Assembly (NCBI RefSeq): GCF_039871875.1
Contig: NZ_JBDPMD010000006.1
Location: 1-64,000 of the forward strand
Source of the DNA: Sphaerisporangium sp039871875
GTDB taxonomy: Bacteria; Actinomycetota; Actinomycetes; Streptosporangiales; Streptosporangiaceae
Reading direction: 5' to 3'
Length of the DNA: 64,000 nt
Shown here: in pieces, positions 48,902 through 57,812 of the stretch
Layout of the letters: each line of letters opens with the position of its first letter
Position numbering within the stretch: the first letter of the stretch is position 1
Notes under the pieces: generated by a model
The model's input: only the letters and a program-made list of their open reading frames with translations
Databases searched by the model: none
Told to the model about the DNA's origin: nothing
Position numbers and translations under genes: made by a program

Positions 48902-49924
48902 ATGGACGGCCGGGACGCCTCGGTGCCGGGTGGCGTGACGATCTACGAGGTCGCGCGGCGCGCGGGGGTGTCGATCGCCACGGTCTCGCGGGCGTTGCGG
49001 GGGACCGGGCCGGTGGCGGGCGCCACCCGCGAGAAGGTCCTGCGCGCCGTCGAGGAGCTGCGCTTCACGCCCAGCCGGGCGGGGGTGAGCCTCGCCGAGG
49101 GCAGGCACGCCGCCAACGGCATCGTCTTCCCCAACCTCTCCGGGCCCTACTTCGCCGAGGTTCTCATCGGCTACGAGGAGGTCACCTCCGAGCTCGGCCG
49201 TTCGGTCATCATCCTGTCCACCAAGGACCGCGGGCCGGTCAGGGAGCTGGTGCGGGAGCTGGCCGGGCGGGTCGACGGCCTGGCGGTGTTCGGCAGCACG
49301 GTCCCCGGCGACGTCGTCGACGAGCTGGTGGCCTCACGCCTGCCCCTGGTGCTCATCTCGCACGCTCCGAGGCCGGGCGCGGCGACCCTGCGCAGCGAGA
49401 ACGCCGAGGCCGCGCGGGCCGTGGCGACCCACCTGCGCGGCCACGGCCACCGGCGGTTCGCCTTCCTCGGCGCGCCGTACGCGACCGGCGACGACGTGGA
49501 CGAACGCTGGCAGGGCGTGCGCGCCGTGCTCGGCGACGCCGTCGAGCCGGTGGCCACCGCCGAGTACACCGTCGAGAGCGGCTACCAGGCCGCGCTCGCG
49601 CTGCTGGGCGGCGCGGGGCGGCCGGAGGCGGTGATCTGCTCCGACGACGAGGTGGCGCTGGGCGTGATCCTCGCCGCCGAGCGCCTGGGCCTGTCCGTGC
49701 CGCACGACGTCGCCGTGACCGGGTGGGACGACATCATGGCCGCGCGCCACGCGCGGCCCGGGCTGACCACCGTGCGCCAGCCCATGAGAGAGCTGGGAGC
49801 CCAGGCCGCCCGCGCGCTGGACCGGCTGATCGACGGCGCGGGCCTGGAGCGAAGCCATCGCACTCTCGGCACCGAGCTGATCGTCAGGGACAGCTGCGGG
49901 CCGCACCCCCCAGGAGGTCACTGA
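48902..49924 (+). CDS. LacI-family transcriptional regulator of the sugar operon
   Basis: 340 residues. The N-terminal helix-turn-helix is TIYEVARRAGVSIATVSRALRG with the hinge region around FTPSRAG, followed by a periplasmic-binding-protein-like sensor domain (GIVFPNLSGPYFAEVLIG, FAFLGAPY, VICSDDEVALG, VAVTGWDDI). ATG 48902 follows AGGAGG. It is the first gene of a run including a sugar-binding protein, two permeases and two glycoside hydrolases, and two matching operators lie upstream. It probably represses the run until an oligosaccharide appears. Confidence 0.95.
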   Translation: MDGRDASVPGGVTIYEVARRAGVSIATVSRALRGTGPVAGATREKVLRAVEELRFTPSRAGVSLAEGRHAANGIVFPNLSGPYFAEVLIGYEEVTSELGRSVIILSTKDRGPVRELVRELAGRVDGLAVFGSTVPGDVVDELVASRLPLVLISHAPRPGAATLRSENAEAARAVATHLRGHGHRRFAFLGAPYATGDDVDERWQGVRAVLGDAVEPVATAEYTVESGYQAALALLGGAGRPEAVICSDDEVALGVILAAERLGLSVPHDVAVTGWDDIMAARHARPGLTTVRQPMRELGAQAARALDRLIDGAGLERSHRTLGTELIVRDSCGPHPPGGH

Positions 49925-49925
49925 G

Positions 49926-51311
49926 TTGACGGCGTACAGGACCACGGCACACAGGACGGCACGCACGACACGAGAGACGCACACGACGGCCGCGTACGGG
50001 GCGGCGGCGCCCCCGGCGCACGTCCGGAGGGCACGCGCCCGGGCGGCCGCGCGCGGCACCAGGGCCCTGACCGGGTTGCTGGCCGCCGCGCTGATCGTCC
50101 TGCCCGGCTGCGGGCGCGGGACGGGCGGCGCCGCGGAGAAGCCCAAGGACGTGAACACCGCGGCCCCGGTGACCGGCACCCTCGCGGTGTGGGCCATGGG
50201 CTCGGAGGGCGAGGCGCTCGCCACCTTCGCCAAGCGGTTCGAGGCCGCCAACCCGGGCCTGAAGGTGACGGTGACGCCCATCGGCTGGGACGTCGCGCAC
50301 GACAAGATCACCGCCTCGATCGCCGGTCGCGCGACCCCCGACGTCAGCATGATCGGCTCGACCTGGATGGGCGAGCTGGCCAAGACCGGCGCGGTGGACC
50401 CGACACCGGGCAACCTGATCGACGAGTCCGCGTTCTTCCCCAGCGCGTGGGACACGGTCGAGGTGAACGGCACGGCCTGGGGCGTCCCCTGGTACGTGGA
50501 GACCCGCGTCCTGTACTACCGCAAGGACCTGGCGGCCAAGGCCGGGCTCACCCCTCCGGCCACCTGGGAGCAGACCAAGGCCTTCGCGAAGGGCCTGCAG
50601 AAGGCCGGCGCCACGCAGGGCATGAACCTCAACTACACCGTGGGGTCCTGGCAGGAGATCCTCCCGCTGGTCTGGCAGCAGGGCGGCTCGATCACCGGGC
50701 CGGACGGCACGTGGACCTTCGACACCCCCGAGATGGTCAAGGCCCTGGCCCAGCAGCAGTCCTACTTCAAGGAGGGCCTGGCCTCCAGCGAGGTCGACCC
50801 GGCGTCGTTCCCCGCGAGCTTCTTCAAGGGCAAGGTCGGCGCGTACTTCTCCGGGCCGTGGATGATCGCCGCCATGGAGAAGGACGGCGGCCCCGGCTTC
50901 GCCGGGAAGTTCGACGTCGCGCCCTACCCCAAGGGCAGCGCGGGCGGCACGAGCTTCATCGGCGGCAGCGACCTGGTGGTCTTCAAGGACGCCAAGAACA
51001 GGGACGCCGCCTGGAAGTTCGTCCAATGGCTCACCGACCCGGCCACGCAGGCCGCCTGGTTCGAGGCCGTCAAGGACCTGCCGGCCGTCCAGGCCGCGTG
51101 GCAGCGCCCTGAGCTCAAGGCGGACAAGCGCGTCGCCGTCTTCGGCGAGCAGCTCAAGGACGCCAAGTCGCCCCCGCCCTTCCCGAGCTGGGACCAGATC
51201 TCCAAGGTGATCGACCAGGAGGTGGAGAAGGTCGTCCTCGGCCGGTCGACCCCGCAGGAGGCGGCCAAGGCCATCCAGTCGCAGGCCGACGCGGTCGGCA
51301 CCGGCCTGTGA
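49926..51311 (+). CDS. ABC sugar transporter substrate-binding lipoprotein
   Basis: 461 residues from TTG 49926, with AGGAGG at 49912 overlapping the end of lacI. A long basic, Ala-rich leader precedes a lipoprotein signal (LTGLLAAALIVLPGC), so the protein should be lipid-anchored at the Cys of LPGC. The mature part is a family 1 solute-binding protein: GTLAVWAMGSEGEALATFAKRFEAANPGLKV, ITASIAGRATPDV, YFSGPWMIAAM, and GGSDLVVFKDAKN. The unusually long leader makes a later start possible, for example near the GTG/ATG-poor stretch before RALTGLL, but the ribosome site supports TTG. It delivers sugar to the two downstream permeases. Confidence 0.93.
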   Translation: MTAYRTTAHRTARTTRETHTTAAYGAAAPPAHVRRARARAAARGTRALTGLLAAALIVLPGCGRGTGGAAEKPKDVNTAAPVTGTLAVWAMGSEGEALATFAKRFEAANPGLKVTVTPIGWDVAHDKITASIAGRATPDVSMIGSTWMGELAKTGAVDPTPGNLIDESAFFPSAWDTVEVNGTAWGVPWYVETRVLYYRKDLAAKAGLTPPATWEQTKAFAKGLQKAGATQGMNLNYTVGSWQEILPLVWQQGGSITGPDGTWTFDTPEMVKALAQQQSYFKEGLASSEVDPASFPASFFKGKVGAYFSGPWMIAAMEKDGGPGFAGKFDVAPYPKGSAGGTSFIGGSDLVVFKDAKNRDAAWKFVQWLTDPATQAAWFEAVKDLPAVQAAWQRPELKADKRVAVFGEQLKDAKSPPPFPSWDQISKVIDQEVEKVVLGRSTPQEAAKAIQSQADAVGTGL

Positions 51312-52297
51312 TGGCCGCGGCCCCCGCCCCCGGCCTGGCGCGCCGCGGCCTTCGCGCCGGGCGGGGCACGGGCCGCGGCACACGTGCGCGGGGAACGGCC
51401 GCCGGCCGGCCGGCCGCGGGGAACCCGCCGGGGAAGAACGTCCAGGCGTGGATGTTCTCGGCCCCGTTCCTCGCGGTGTTCGCCCTGATGTACGCGTTGC
51501 CGCTGCTCGCCGGGCTCGTCATGGGCTTCACCGACATGCGCAGCACCGACGTGCGCGACCCGTTCGCGGTGAACTTCGTCGGCCTGCGCAACTTCGAGCG
51601 CCTGTTCCAGGACGACACGATGCGCAAGGCGGCCGCCAACACGCTGTTCTTCGTGGTGACCACCACGCCGCTGACCATCGCGCTGGGCCTGGCGGCGGCC
51701 GTCCTGCTGAACTCGGGCATCGGCCGGCTGCGCACGTTCTTCCGGCTCGGCTACTACCTGCCCTACGTCACGAGCATCATCGGCGTCGCCGTGGCCTGGC
51801 GGCTGCTGCTCGACCCGCAGGCCGGGCTGGTCAACGACCTGCTCAGGACCGTGGGCGTCGACGGGCCCGCCTGGCTGCTCGACGAGCGCACGGCGCTGCC
51901 GGCGCTGGTCGTGATGACGGCGTGGCGCAACTTCGGCTTCGACATGGTCGTCTTCCTCGCCGCGCTGCAGGGCGTGCCGAAGGAGCTGTACGAGGCGGCG
52001 GCCGTGGACGGCGCCGGGGCGTGGGCCAGGTTCCGGCGCGTCACGGTGCCGATGCTGCGCCCCGCGCTGCTGTTCTGCAGTGTCTACAGCGCCGCGGGGT
52101 TCATGCAGTTCCTGGAGGAGCCCCTGGTGATGACCAGGGGCGGGCCGCTGAACTCGACCCTGTCGGCCTCGCTGGCGATCTTCAACCAGTTCGGGTCCGG
52201 CGACTACGGCTACGGCGCGGCGGCGGCGACCGTGCTGTTCACCGTCATCGCCGCGTTCTCGTTCGCCCAGTTCCGATGGCTGCGGCCCGGGAGGTGA
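51311..52297 (+). CDS. ABC sugar permease, MalF/UgpA-type
   Basis: About 328 residues. ATG 51311 overlaps the stop of the binding-protein gene. A basic, Gly/Arg-rich N-terminal tail of some 40 residues precedes six hydrophobic segments. The EAA loop that contacts the ATPase is EAAAVDGAGAWARFRRVTVPML. An ATPase subunit is absent from the operon, so a general sugar ATPase of the MsiK type may serve it (known in actinomycetes, inferred here). Confidence 0.94.
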   Translation: MAAAPAPGLARRGLRAGRGTGRGTRARGTAAGRPAAGNPPGKNVQAWMFSAPFLAVFALMYALPLLAGLVMGFTDMRSTDVRDPFAVNFVGLRNFERLFQDDTMRKAAANTLFFVVTTTPLTIALGLAAAVLLNSGIGRLRTFFRLGYYLPYVTSIIGVAVAWRLLLDPQAGLVNDLLRTVGVDGPAWLLDERTALPALVVMTAWRNFGFDMVVFLAALQGVPKELYEAAAVDGAGAWARFRRVTVPMLRPALLFCSVYSAAGFMQFLEEPLVMTRGGPLNSTLSASLAIFNQFGSGDYGYGAAAATVLFTVIAAFSFAQFRWLRPGR

Positions 52298-52302
52298 GGA
52301 GT

Positions 52303-53124
52303 GTGACCGTGAAGAGGGCACGCGTCGCGGCGCTGTACGCCGCGCTCACGATCGGGCTGGTGGCCGTCGCCGGGCCCTTCCTGTGGACCCTGCTCGGCTC
52401 GTTCAAGACCGACGCCGAGTTGCGGCGGGACCCGCCCACCTTCCTGCCCCTGCGGTGGGTCACCGACAACTACGCCATGCTGTTCGAGCGGATGGACGTC
52501 GTGCGCGTGACGTTCAACAGCGTCGTCGTGGCGGCCGTCGTGGTGGCCGCCAACCTGCTGTTCTGCTCGATGGTCGCCTACGCGCTCACCAAGCTGCGCT
52601 TCTCCGGCGGCCGGGTGATCTTCGGCCTGGTGCTGCTGCAGATGTTCGTGCCCGCCATCGTGCTGCTCATCCCGCAGTTCGTGACGGTGGCGAGCCTCAA
52701 CCTGGCCGACACCTACGCCGGCATCGTGCTGCCCGGCCTGGTCACCCCGCTCGGGGTCTTCATGATGCGGCAGTTCATGGGGGAGATCCCCGGTGAGCTC
52801 GTGGACGCGGCCCGGGTGGACGGCTCGGGGGAGCTGCGCATCTTCTTCCGCATCGTGCTGCCGCTGTGCAAGCCGGTGCTCGCGACCCTCGGCCTGATCA
52901 CCTTCATGACCTCGTGGAACGGCTTCATCTGGCCGGCGGTGGTCGCCCAGCACAAGGAGATGTACACCCTGCCCGTCGCGCTGGCGAGCCTGTCGGGCCG
53001 GGAGGCCGTCCACTACGGGCTGCTGCTGGCCGGAGTGATCGTCGTCATCGCCCCCGTCCTGCTGCTGTTCGTGTTCCTCCAGCGTTACTTCGTCCAGGGC
53101 GTGGCCACGGCCGGGCTCAGATGA
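52303..53124 (+). CDS. ABC sugar permease, MalG/UgpE-type
   Basis: 273 residues from GTG 52303, with GGGAGGTGAGGA just upstream and only 5 bp after the first permease. Hydrophobic segments include LTIGLVAVAGPFLWTLLGSF near the start and VIVVIAPVLLLFVFL at the end. The EAA-type loop is VDAARVDGSGELRIFFRIVLPL. It forms the channel with the preceding permease. Confidence 0.95.
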   Translation: MTVKRARVAALYAALTIGLVAVAGPFLWTLLGSFKTDAELRRDPPTFLPLRWVTDNYAMLFERMDVVRVTFNSVVVAAVVVAANLLFCSMVAYALTKLRFSGGRVIFGLVLLQMFVPAIVLLIPQFVTVASLNLADTYAGIVLPGLVTPLGVFMMRQFMGEIPGELVDAARVDGSGELRIFFRIVLPLCKPVLATLGLITFMTSWNGFIWPAVVAQHKEMYTLPVALASLSGREAVHYGLLLAGVIVVIAPVLLLFVFLQRYFVQGVATAGLR

Positions 53125-53156
53125 CCCCCCGACAGTTCGAGCGATCTGAGGTGCCC

Positions 53157-54680
53157 ATGCGCAAGAAAATGCTCGCCTGCTTACTCGCCCTGGCCGCCGG
53201 GACGGCACCCGTGGTCACGGGCGTCCCCGCCGCCGCGGCCGACTCGCGTGCCTCGGTGCTCCGGCGGTACGCCGCCGACACCTGGCGGTCCATGGCCGCC
53301 ATGGTGGACCCCGGCACCGGCCTGCCCGCCGACAAGGTGTCCGGCGACCTGTCCACCCGGGCCAGGGTGACCTCGCCGACCAACGCCGGTACCTACCTGT
53401 GGAGCACGCTGGCCGCCCGCGACCTGCGGCTGATCGATCGCCGGGAGGCCGCCGCGCGCGCCGGACGTGTGCTCGACGCGATCGCGCGGCTCGACCACGA
53501 CGCCGCCACCGGGCTGTACTACAACTGGTACGACCCCGCGACGCTGCAGGTGGTGCGGACCTGGCCGGACACCGGCGACCCGGTGCGGCCGTTCGTGTCG
53601 AGCGTCGACAACGCCTGGCTGGCCACCGCGCTGACGATGGTCAGGAACGCCGTGCCCGAGCAGTCCGCCAAGGCCGGCGCCCTGCTGTCGCGGATGGACT
53701 TCACCGCCTTCTACGACCCGCAGGGCCGGGCGGACGTCGGCACCGGGCTGATGACCGGCGGCTACTGGCCGGAGAAGCCGGAGGGCTGCTCCCAGGAGAC
53801 CGACTACGCGCACACCGGCACGACGGTGTACTCGACCTGTCACCGCTACGGCGCCATGTCCGAGACCCGCATCGTCAGCTACGTCGCCATCGCGCTCGGC
53901 CAGGTGCCCGCCACCCACTACTTCGGGATGTGGCGCACCTTCCCCGGCACCTGTGACTGGGGCTGGTCCGACCAGAAGCCCGAGGGCACCTGGCGGACCC
54001 ACCGGGGCATCGAGGTCTTCGAGGGCACCTACGGCTACCGCGGCATGCGGTTCGTCCCCACCTGGGGCGGCAGCATGTTCGAGGCCCTGATGGCCGACCT
54101 CGTGGTCCCGGAGGAGGTCTGGGGCGCGCGGAGCTGGGGCCGCAACCACCCCGTCTACGTCGCCGCGCAGATCGAGCACGGCATGAAGGAGGCGAAGTAC
54201 GGCTACTGGGGCTTCTCGCCGTCCGACAACCCGGCCGGGGGCTACCGCGAGTACGGGGTGGACCCCCTCGGCATGGACACCGACGGCTACACCTCCGACC
54301 AGGAGCGCACCTCCACCGACCCGGGGTTCGGCGACTGCCGGCCCGCCAAGCCGGAACCCAGCCGGTACGGGGACGGCGTGGTGACGCCGCACGCGTCCTT
54401 CCTCGCCCTGCGCTACGCGGCCGGGGAGGCGCTGGACAACCTCGCGCGGCTGCGGGCGGACTTCGACTCCTACGGCCCCGGCGGCTTCTACGACGCCGTG
54501 GCCGTGCGCAGCGGCATGGTGGCCAAGGAGTACCTGGCCCTCGACCAAGGGATGGTCATGGCCGCCCTCGGCAACGCCCTCGCCGGCGACGCCATGCGCC
54601 GCTACTACACCCGCGGCGGCGCCGAGCGGCTGCTCAAGCCCGTGCTCGGCGAGGAGCAGTGGGCCTCCCGGATGCGCTGA
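53157..54680 (+). CDS. Secreted glucoamylase-family (DUF3131-like) hydrolase
   Basis: About 507 residues. I prefer ATG 53157 since it begins a clean signal peptide (MRKKMLACLLALAAGTAPVV...AAA); an ATG at 53121 overlapping the permease stop is in frame. The mature protein looks like an (alpha/alpha)6 barrel of the glucoamylase/DUF3131 type: VTSPTNAGTYLWSTLAARDL, GLYYNWYDP, PFVSSVDNAWLATAL, TWGGSMFEALMADLV and WGFSPSDNPAGGY. Relatives include GH144-like beta-1,2-glucanases and uncharacterised enzymes. It would act outside the cell and supply the ABC importer. The exact glycan is unknown. Confidence 0.8.
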   Translation: MRKKMLACLLALAAGTAPVVTGVPAAAADSRASVLRRYAADTWRSMAAMVDPGTGLPADKVSGDLSTRARVTSPTNAGTYLWSTLAARDLRLIDRREAAARAGRVLDAIARLDHDAATGLYYNWYDPATLQVVRTWPDTGDPVRPFVSSVDNAWLATALTMVRNAVPEQSAKAGALLSRMDFTAFYDPQGRADVGTGLMTGGYWPEKPEGCSQETDYAHTGTTVYSTCHRYGAMSETRIVSYVAIALGQVPATHYFGMWRTFPGTCDWGWSDQKPEGTWRTHRGIEVFEGTYGYRGMRFVPTWGGSMFEALMADLVVPEEVWGARSWGRNHPVYVAAQIEHGMKEAKYGYWGFSPSDNPAGGYREYGVDPLGMDTDGYTSDQERTSTDPGFGDCRPAKPEPSRYGDGVVTPHASFLALRYAAGEALDNLARLRADFDSYGPGGFYDAVAVRSGMVAKEYLALDQGMVMAALGNALAGDAMRRYYTRGGAERLLKPVLGEEQWASRMR

Positions 54681-54731
54681 CACCGGCGACCGGCCTCGCG
54701 GAACCCACCCATCGATCGGGGAGACGACGAC

Positions 54732-56567
54732 ATGACCGATTCCGCACGCACCGACTGGCTGGCGCGCATCTACCGGAGGTCGGGCGACGCGAGCGCGGCC
54801 GCCGGCGTCGCGCCCGCGCCTCCCGCCGTGCCGCGGGGACTGCGCGCGTCCGCCGGCGCCGGGCACGTCACGCTGGAGTGGGAACCGGTGGAAGGGGCGA
54901 TCGGCTACCTCGTCCACCGGGGCGAGAGCCCGGACGGGCCGTTCACCAGCACCAAGCCGCCGCACGTGGACGTCGCCGGCGTGCCGGGCACCCGGTACAC
55001 CGACACGGCGGCCCCCCCGGGCAGGACCGCCCACTACGTCGTGGCCGCCCTCGGCGCGATGGACGTCCACGGCGAGTTCTCGGCCCCGGTCGCGGCGACC
55101 CCGCACGACGGCGGGGACCGCGCGGTGGCGATCGGCGTCGACACCGGGCGCGTCACCCGGCCGCTGCCCCGGCCCTGGCGGCCGATGATCGGCTCGGAAC
55201 ACCTGTCGCACATGTTCAGCACCGAGGAGACCGGCGGCCGTCCCATCGGGGCCGAGCTGGCCGGGGCGCTGCGCATGGCCCGCGAGGAACTGGGCGTGCG
55301 CGCCGTGCGCGCGCACGCCATCCTCGGCGACGACCTCGGCGTCTACCGCGAGGTGGACGGCGCGCCGGTGCACGACTTCACCGGGGTGGACCGGGTCTAC
55401 GACACCCTGACCGGTCTCGGCCTGCGTCCGGTCGTGGAGCTGGGCTTCATGCCGCGGGACCTGGCCGCCGACCCGTCCAAGACCGTCTTCGACTACCGGG
55501 CGATCATCTCCCCGCCCAAGGACTACGACCGGTGGGGCGACCTGGTGCACGACCTGGTGCGGCACCTGGCCGGCCGCTACGGGTTGGCCGAGCTGGTCGC
55601 CGAATGGTCCTTCGAGGTGTGGAACGAGGCCAACCTGGAGGTCTTCTGGAGCGGCACCCCCGAGGAGTACCTCCGGCTGTACGACGTCACCGCCGCGGCG
55701 GTGAAGAGCGTGCATCCGGACCTGCGCGTCGGCGGCCCCGCCAGCGCCGCCAACGGCTGGGTGGAGGAGCTCGTCGCGCACACCGTCCGATCGGGCGCGG
55801 CGCTCGACTTCGTCTCCACCCACACCTACGGCAACGCGCCGCTGGACTGGCGGCCGGTGCTCGCCCGGTACGGCAGGGCGGGCACGCCGATCTGGTGGAC
55901 CGAGTGGGGCCCGACGCCGACGCACTTCCACGGCGTCGGCGACGGGCCGTTCGGCGCGGCGTTCGTCCTGCACGGGATGCGGTCGGCGGCGGGGCGGGTG
56001 GACGCGCTGTCGCACTGGGTGGCCTCCGATCACTTCGAGGAGCTCGGCCGGCCGCCGCGGCTGTTCCACGGCGGATTCGGCCTGCTCACCGTCGGGAACC
56101 TGCGCAAGCCCCGCTATCTCGCGCTCGCCCTGGCCGAGCGGCTCGGCGACCACGAGCTGGCCGTGGCGGTCACCGGCGACGCGGGCGGGGTGGAGACGTG
56201 GGCGGCCCGGCACGACGACGGCCGTGTCGGGGCGCTGCTGTGGAACGGCACGCTCGACCACGCCAAGGCCGGCGGTGCCCCGCTTCTCGGCCGGCGGGTC
56301 ACCCTCACCCTCGCCGGGCTCGCCGACGGCGAGTACGTCCTGACCCACCACCGGATCGACGGCGGGCACTCCGACATCGAGGGGGTGTGGGCGTCCATGG
56401 GCGGCGGCGACTGGCCGTCCGAGGACCAGTGGGCCGAGCTGCGGGCCCGCAACACGCTCGACGAGCTCCACCCTCCGGCCGTGGTGCGGGCCGAGCGCGG
56501 CACCGTCACCACCGCCTTCGAGCTCCCCATGCCCGCGGTCTCCTACGTCGAGGCCCGCCCCCGCTGA
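54732..56567 (+). CDS. GH39-like glycoside hydrolase with N-terminal fibronectin III-like domain
   Basis: 611 residues from ATG 54732 (GGGGAGACGACGAC upstream). Residues about 30-125 form an Fn3-like domain (PPAVPRGLRASAGAGHVTLEWEPV...YLVHRGESPDGPF). The catalytic (beta/alpha)8 barrel follows: SEHLSHMFS, the acid/base in EVWNEANLEVFW and the nucleophile in WWTEWGPTPTH. This pattern fits GH39 beta-xylosidases and related clan GH-A enzymes. No signal peptide is visible, so it likely acts in the cytosol on imported oligosaccharides. It closes the LacI operon. Xylose or another pentose or deoxy sugar is a guess from family only. Confidence 0.85.
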   Translation: MTDSARTDWLARIYRRSGDASAAAGVAPAPPAVPRGLRASAGAGHVTLEWEPVEGAIGYLVHRGESPDGPFTSTKPPHVDVAGVPGTRYTDTAAPPGRTAHYVVAALGAMDVHGEFSAPVAATPHDGGDRAVAIGVDTGRVTRPLPRPWRPMIGSEHLSHMFSTEETGGRPIGAELAGALRMAREELGVRAVRAHAILGDDLGVYREVDGAPVHDFTGVDRVYDTLTGLGLRPVVELGFMPRDLAADPSKTVFDYRAIISPPKDYDRWGDLVHDLVRHLAGRYGLAELVAEWSFEVWNEANLEVFWSGTPEEYLRLYDVTAAAVKSVHPDLRVGGPASAANGWVEELVAHTVRSGAALDFVSTHTYGNAPLDWRPVLARYGRAGTPIWWTEWGPTPTHFHGVGDGPFGAAFVLHGMRSAAGRVDALSHWVASDHFEELGRPPRLFHGGFGLLTVGNLRKPRYLALALAERLGDHELAVAVTGDAGGVETWAARHDDGRVGALLWNGTLDHAKAGGAPLLGRRVTLTLAGLADGEYVLTHHRIDGGHSDIEGVWASMGGGDWPSEDQWAELRARNTLDELHPPAVVRAERGTVTTAFELPMPAVSYVEARPR

Positions 56568-56695
56568 CGCCGCCTCGGCGTCCGGGCGTGCCGTCGCCGC
56601 CGGTAGCGTGACCGGATCGGCACGCCGTGTGACGGCCTGCATCACAAATCGGGCAAAACTCTGGTATTTCCCCCGCGAGCGGACCGTACAGTCGT

Positions 56696-57658
56696 GTGGT
56701 GAGCAACCTGGAACAGGAACCACGGGAGACCTCGTGGGGTGGCAGGGCCGAGGCCCTGGACGGTCCCGTGCGCGAGCCGCTGATCGGCCGGGAGGTCGTG
56801 CTCGGCGGGCCGCGGGCGATGAAGGTCACCCGCACGCTGCCGAACCGCGACCGCAGGATGGTCGGCGCGTGGTGCTTCGTCGACAACTACGGCCCCGAGA
56901 AGGCCGTCATGCGGGTGCCCCCGCACCCGCACACCGGCCTGCAGACGGTGAGCTGGCTGCTGCGCGGCGAGGTGCTGCACCGCGACAGCCTCGGCAGCGA
57001 GCAGGTCGTCACCCCCGGCCGGCTGAACCTGATGACCGCCGGGCGGGCGATCTCCCACGCGGAGGAGTCCGCCGAGGGCGGTGACGGCGTGCTGCACGGC
57101 GTGCAGCTCTGGGTGGCGCTGCCCGAGGCGCACCGGCACGCCCCGCCCGCCTTCGACCACCACCCGGACCTGCCGGTGGCGACCCGGCCGGGGGTGGCGG
57201 CGACCGTCATCATGGGCGAGTTCGACGGCTTGGTCTCGCCCGCCCGCACCTACACCCCGCTGGTCGGCGCCGAGCTGGCGTTCGAGGACGGCGCCCAGGT
57301 CGTCTTCCCGGTCAGGCCGGACTTCGAGTACGCCGTGCTGGCCCTGTCCGGCGGCGTCGAGGCCGACGGGGTGACGCTCGACCCCGGGCCGCTGCTGTAC
57401 CTCGGCTCCGGCCGCACAGAGCTGGCCTTCCACGCCCCGACGCCCGCGCGGGTCCTGCTCATCGGCGGCGAGCCGTTCGAGGAGGAGCTGGTCATGTGGT
57501 GGAACTTCGTGGGCCGCAGCCACGAGGACATCGAGCGCTTCCGCAAGGAGTGGTCGCACGGCCAGGAGTTCGGCACCGTCGCCGGCTTCGACGGCGACCC
57601 CCTCCCCGCCCCCGCCCTCCCCACCACCCGCCTCAAGCCCCGGGGCCGCCACCGCTGA
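56696..57658 (+). CDS. Pirin-family protein
   Basis: About 320 residues. The N-terminal cupin has the pirin metal site HPHTGLQTVSWLLRGEVLHRDSLG and AGRAISHAEES, so the three His and one Glu are present. The C-terminal domain ends with FVGRSHEDIERFRKEW. Two tandem GTG codons (56696, 56699) are possible starts; a TACAGT element at 56687-56692 sits 6 bases before the second, consistent with leaderless translation. Bacterial pirins bind iron and some act as quercetinases or redox-linked regulators; its role here is unknown. It stands alone. Confidence 0.93.
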   Translation: MVSNLEQEPRETSWGGRAEALDGPVREPLIGREVVLGGPRAMKVTRTLPNRDRRMVGAWCFVDNYGPEKAVMRVPPHPHTGLQTVSWLLRGEVLHRDSLGSEQVVTPGRLNLMTAGRAISHAEESAEGGDGVLHGVQLWVALPEAHRHAPPAFDHHPDLPVATRPGVAATVIMGEFDGLVSPARTYTPLVGAELAFEDGAQVVFPVRPDFEYAVLALSGGVEADGVTLDPGPLLYLGSGRTELAFHAPTPARVLLIGGEPFEEELVMWWNFVGRSHEDIERFRKEWSHGQEFGTVAGFDGDPLPAPALPTTRLKPRGRHR

Positions 57659-57812
57659 CGGGCCGCGCCGGGAGGTGCCGGCTTCGGAGCCCGCGGGTCT
57701 GCCACCGCCTGCGGGCGGCCTGCCGTCGTCACGCCGCGTGCCCGTGCGGTGGCCGTGTGGGGCCGGGCGATATTGGGCATTTAGTCTGATATCGGGGGAA
57801 AGGGCATGATCC

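Noticed and set aside
51448..52300. An extended N-terminus for the second ABC permease, in frame across the first permease gene
   Set aside because: The extension is an out-of-frame reading of the first permease; GTG 52303 with a strong ribosome site is the natural start.
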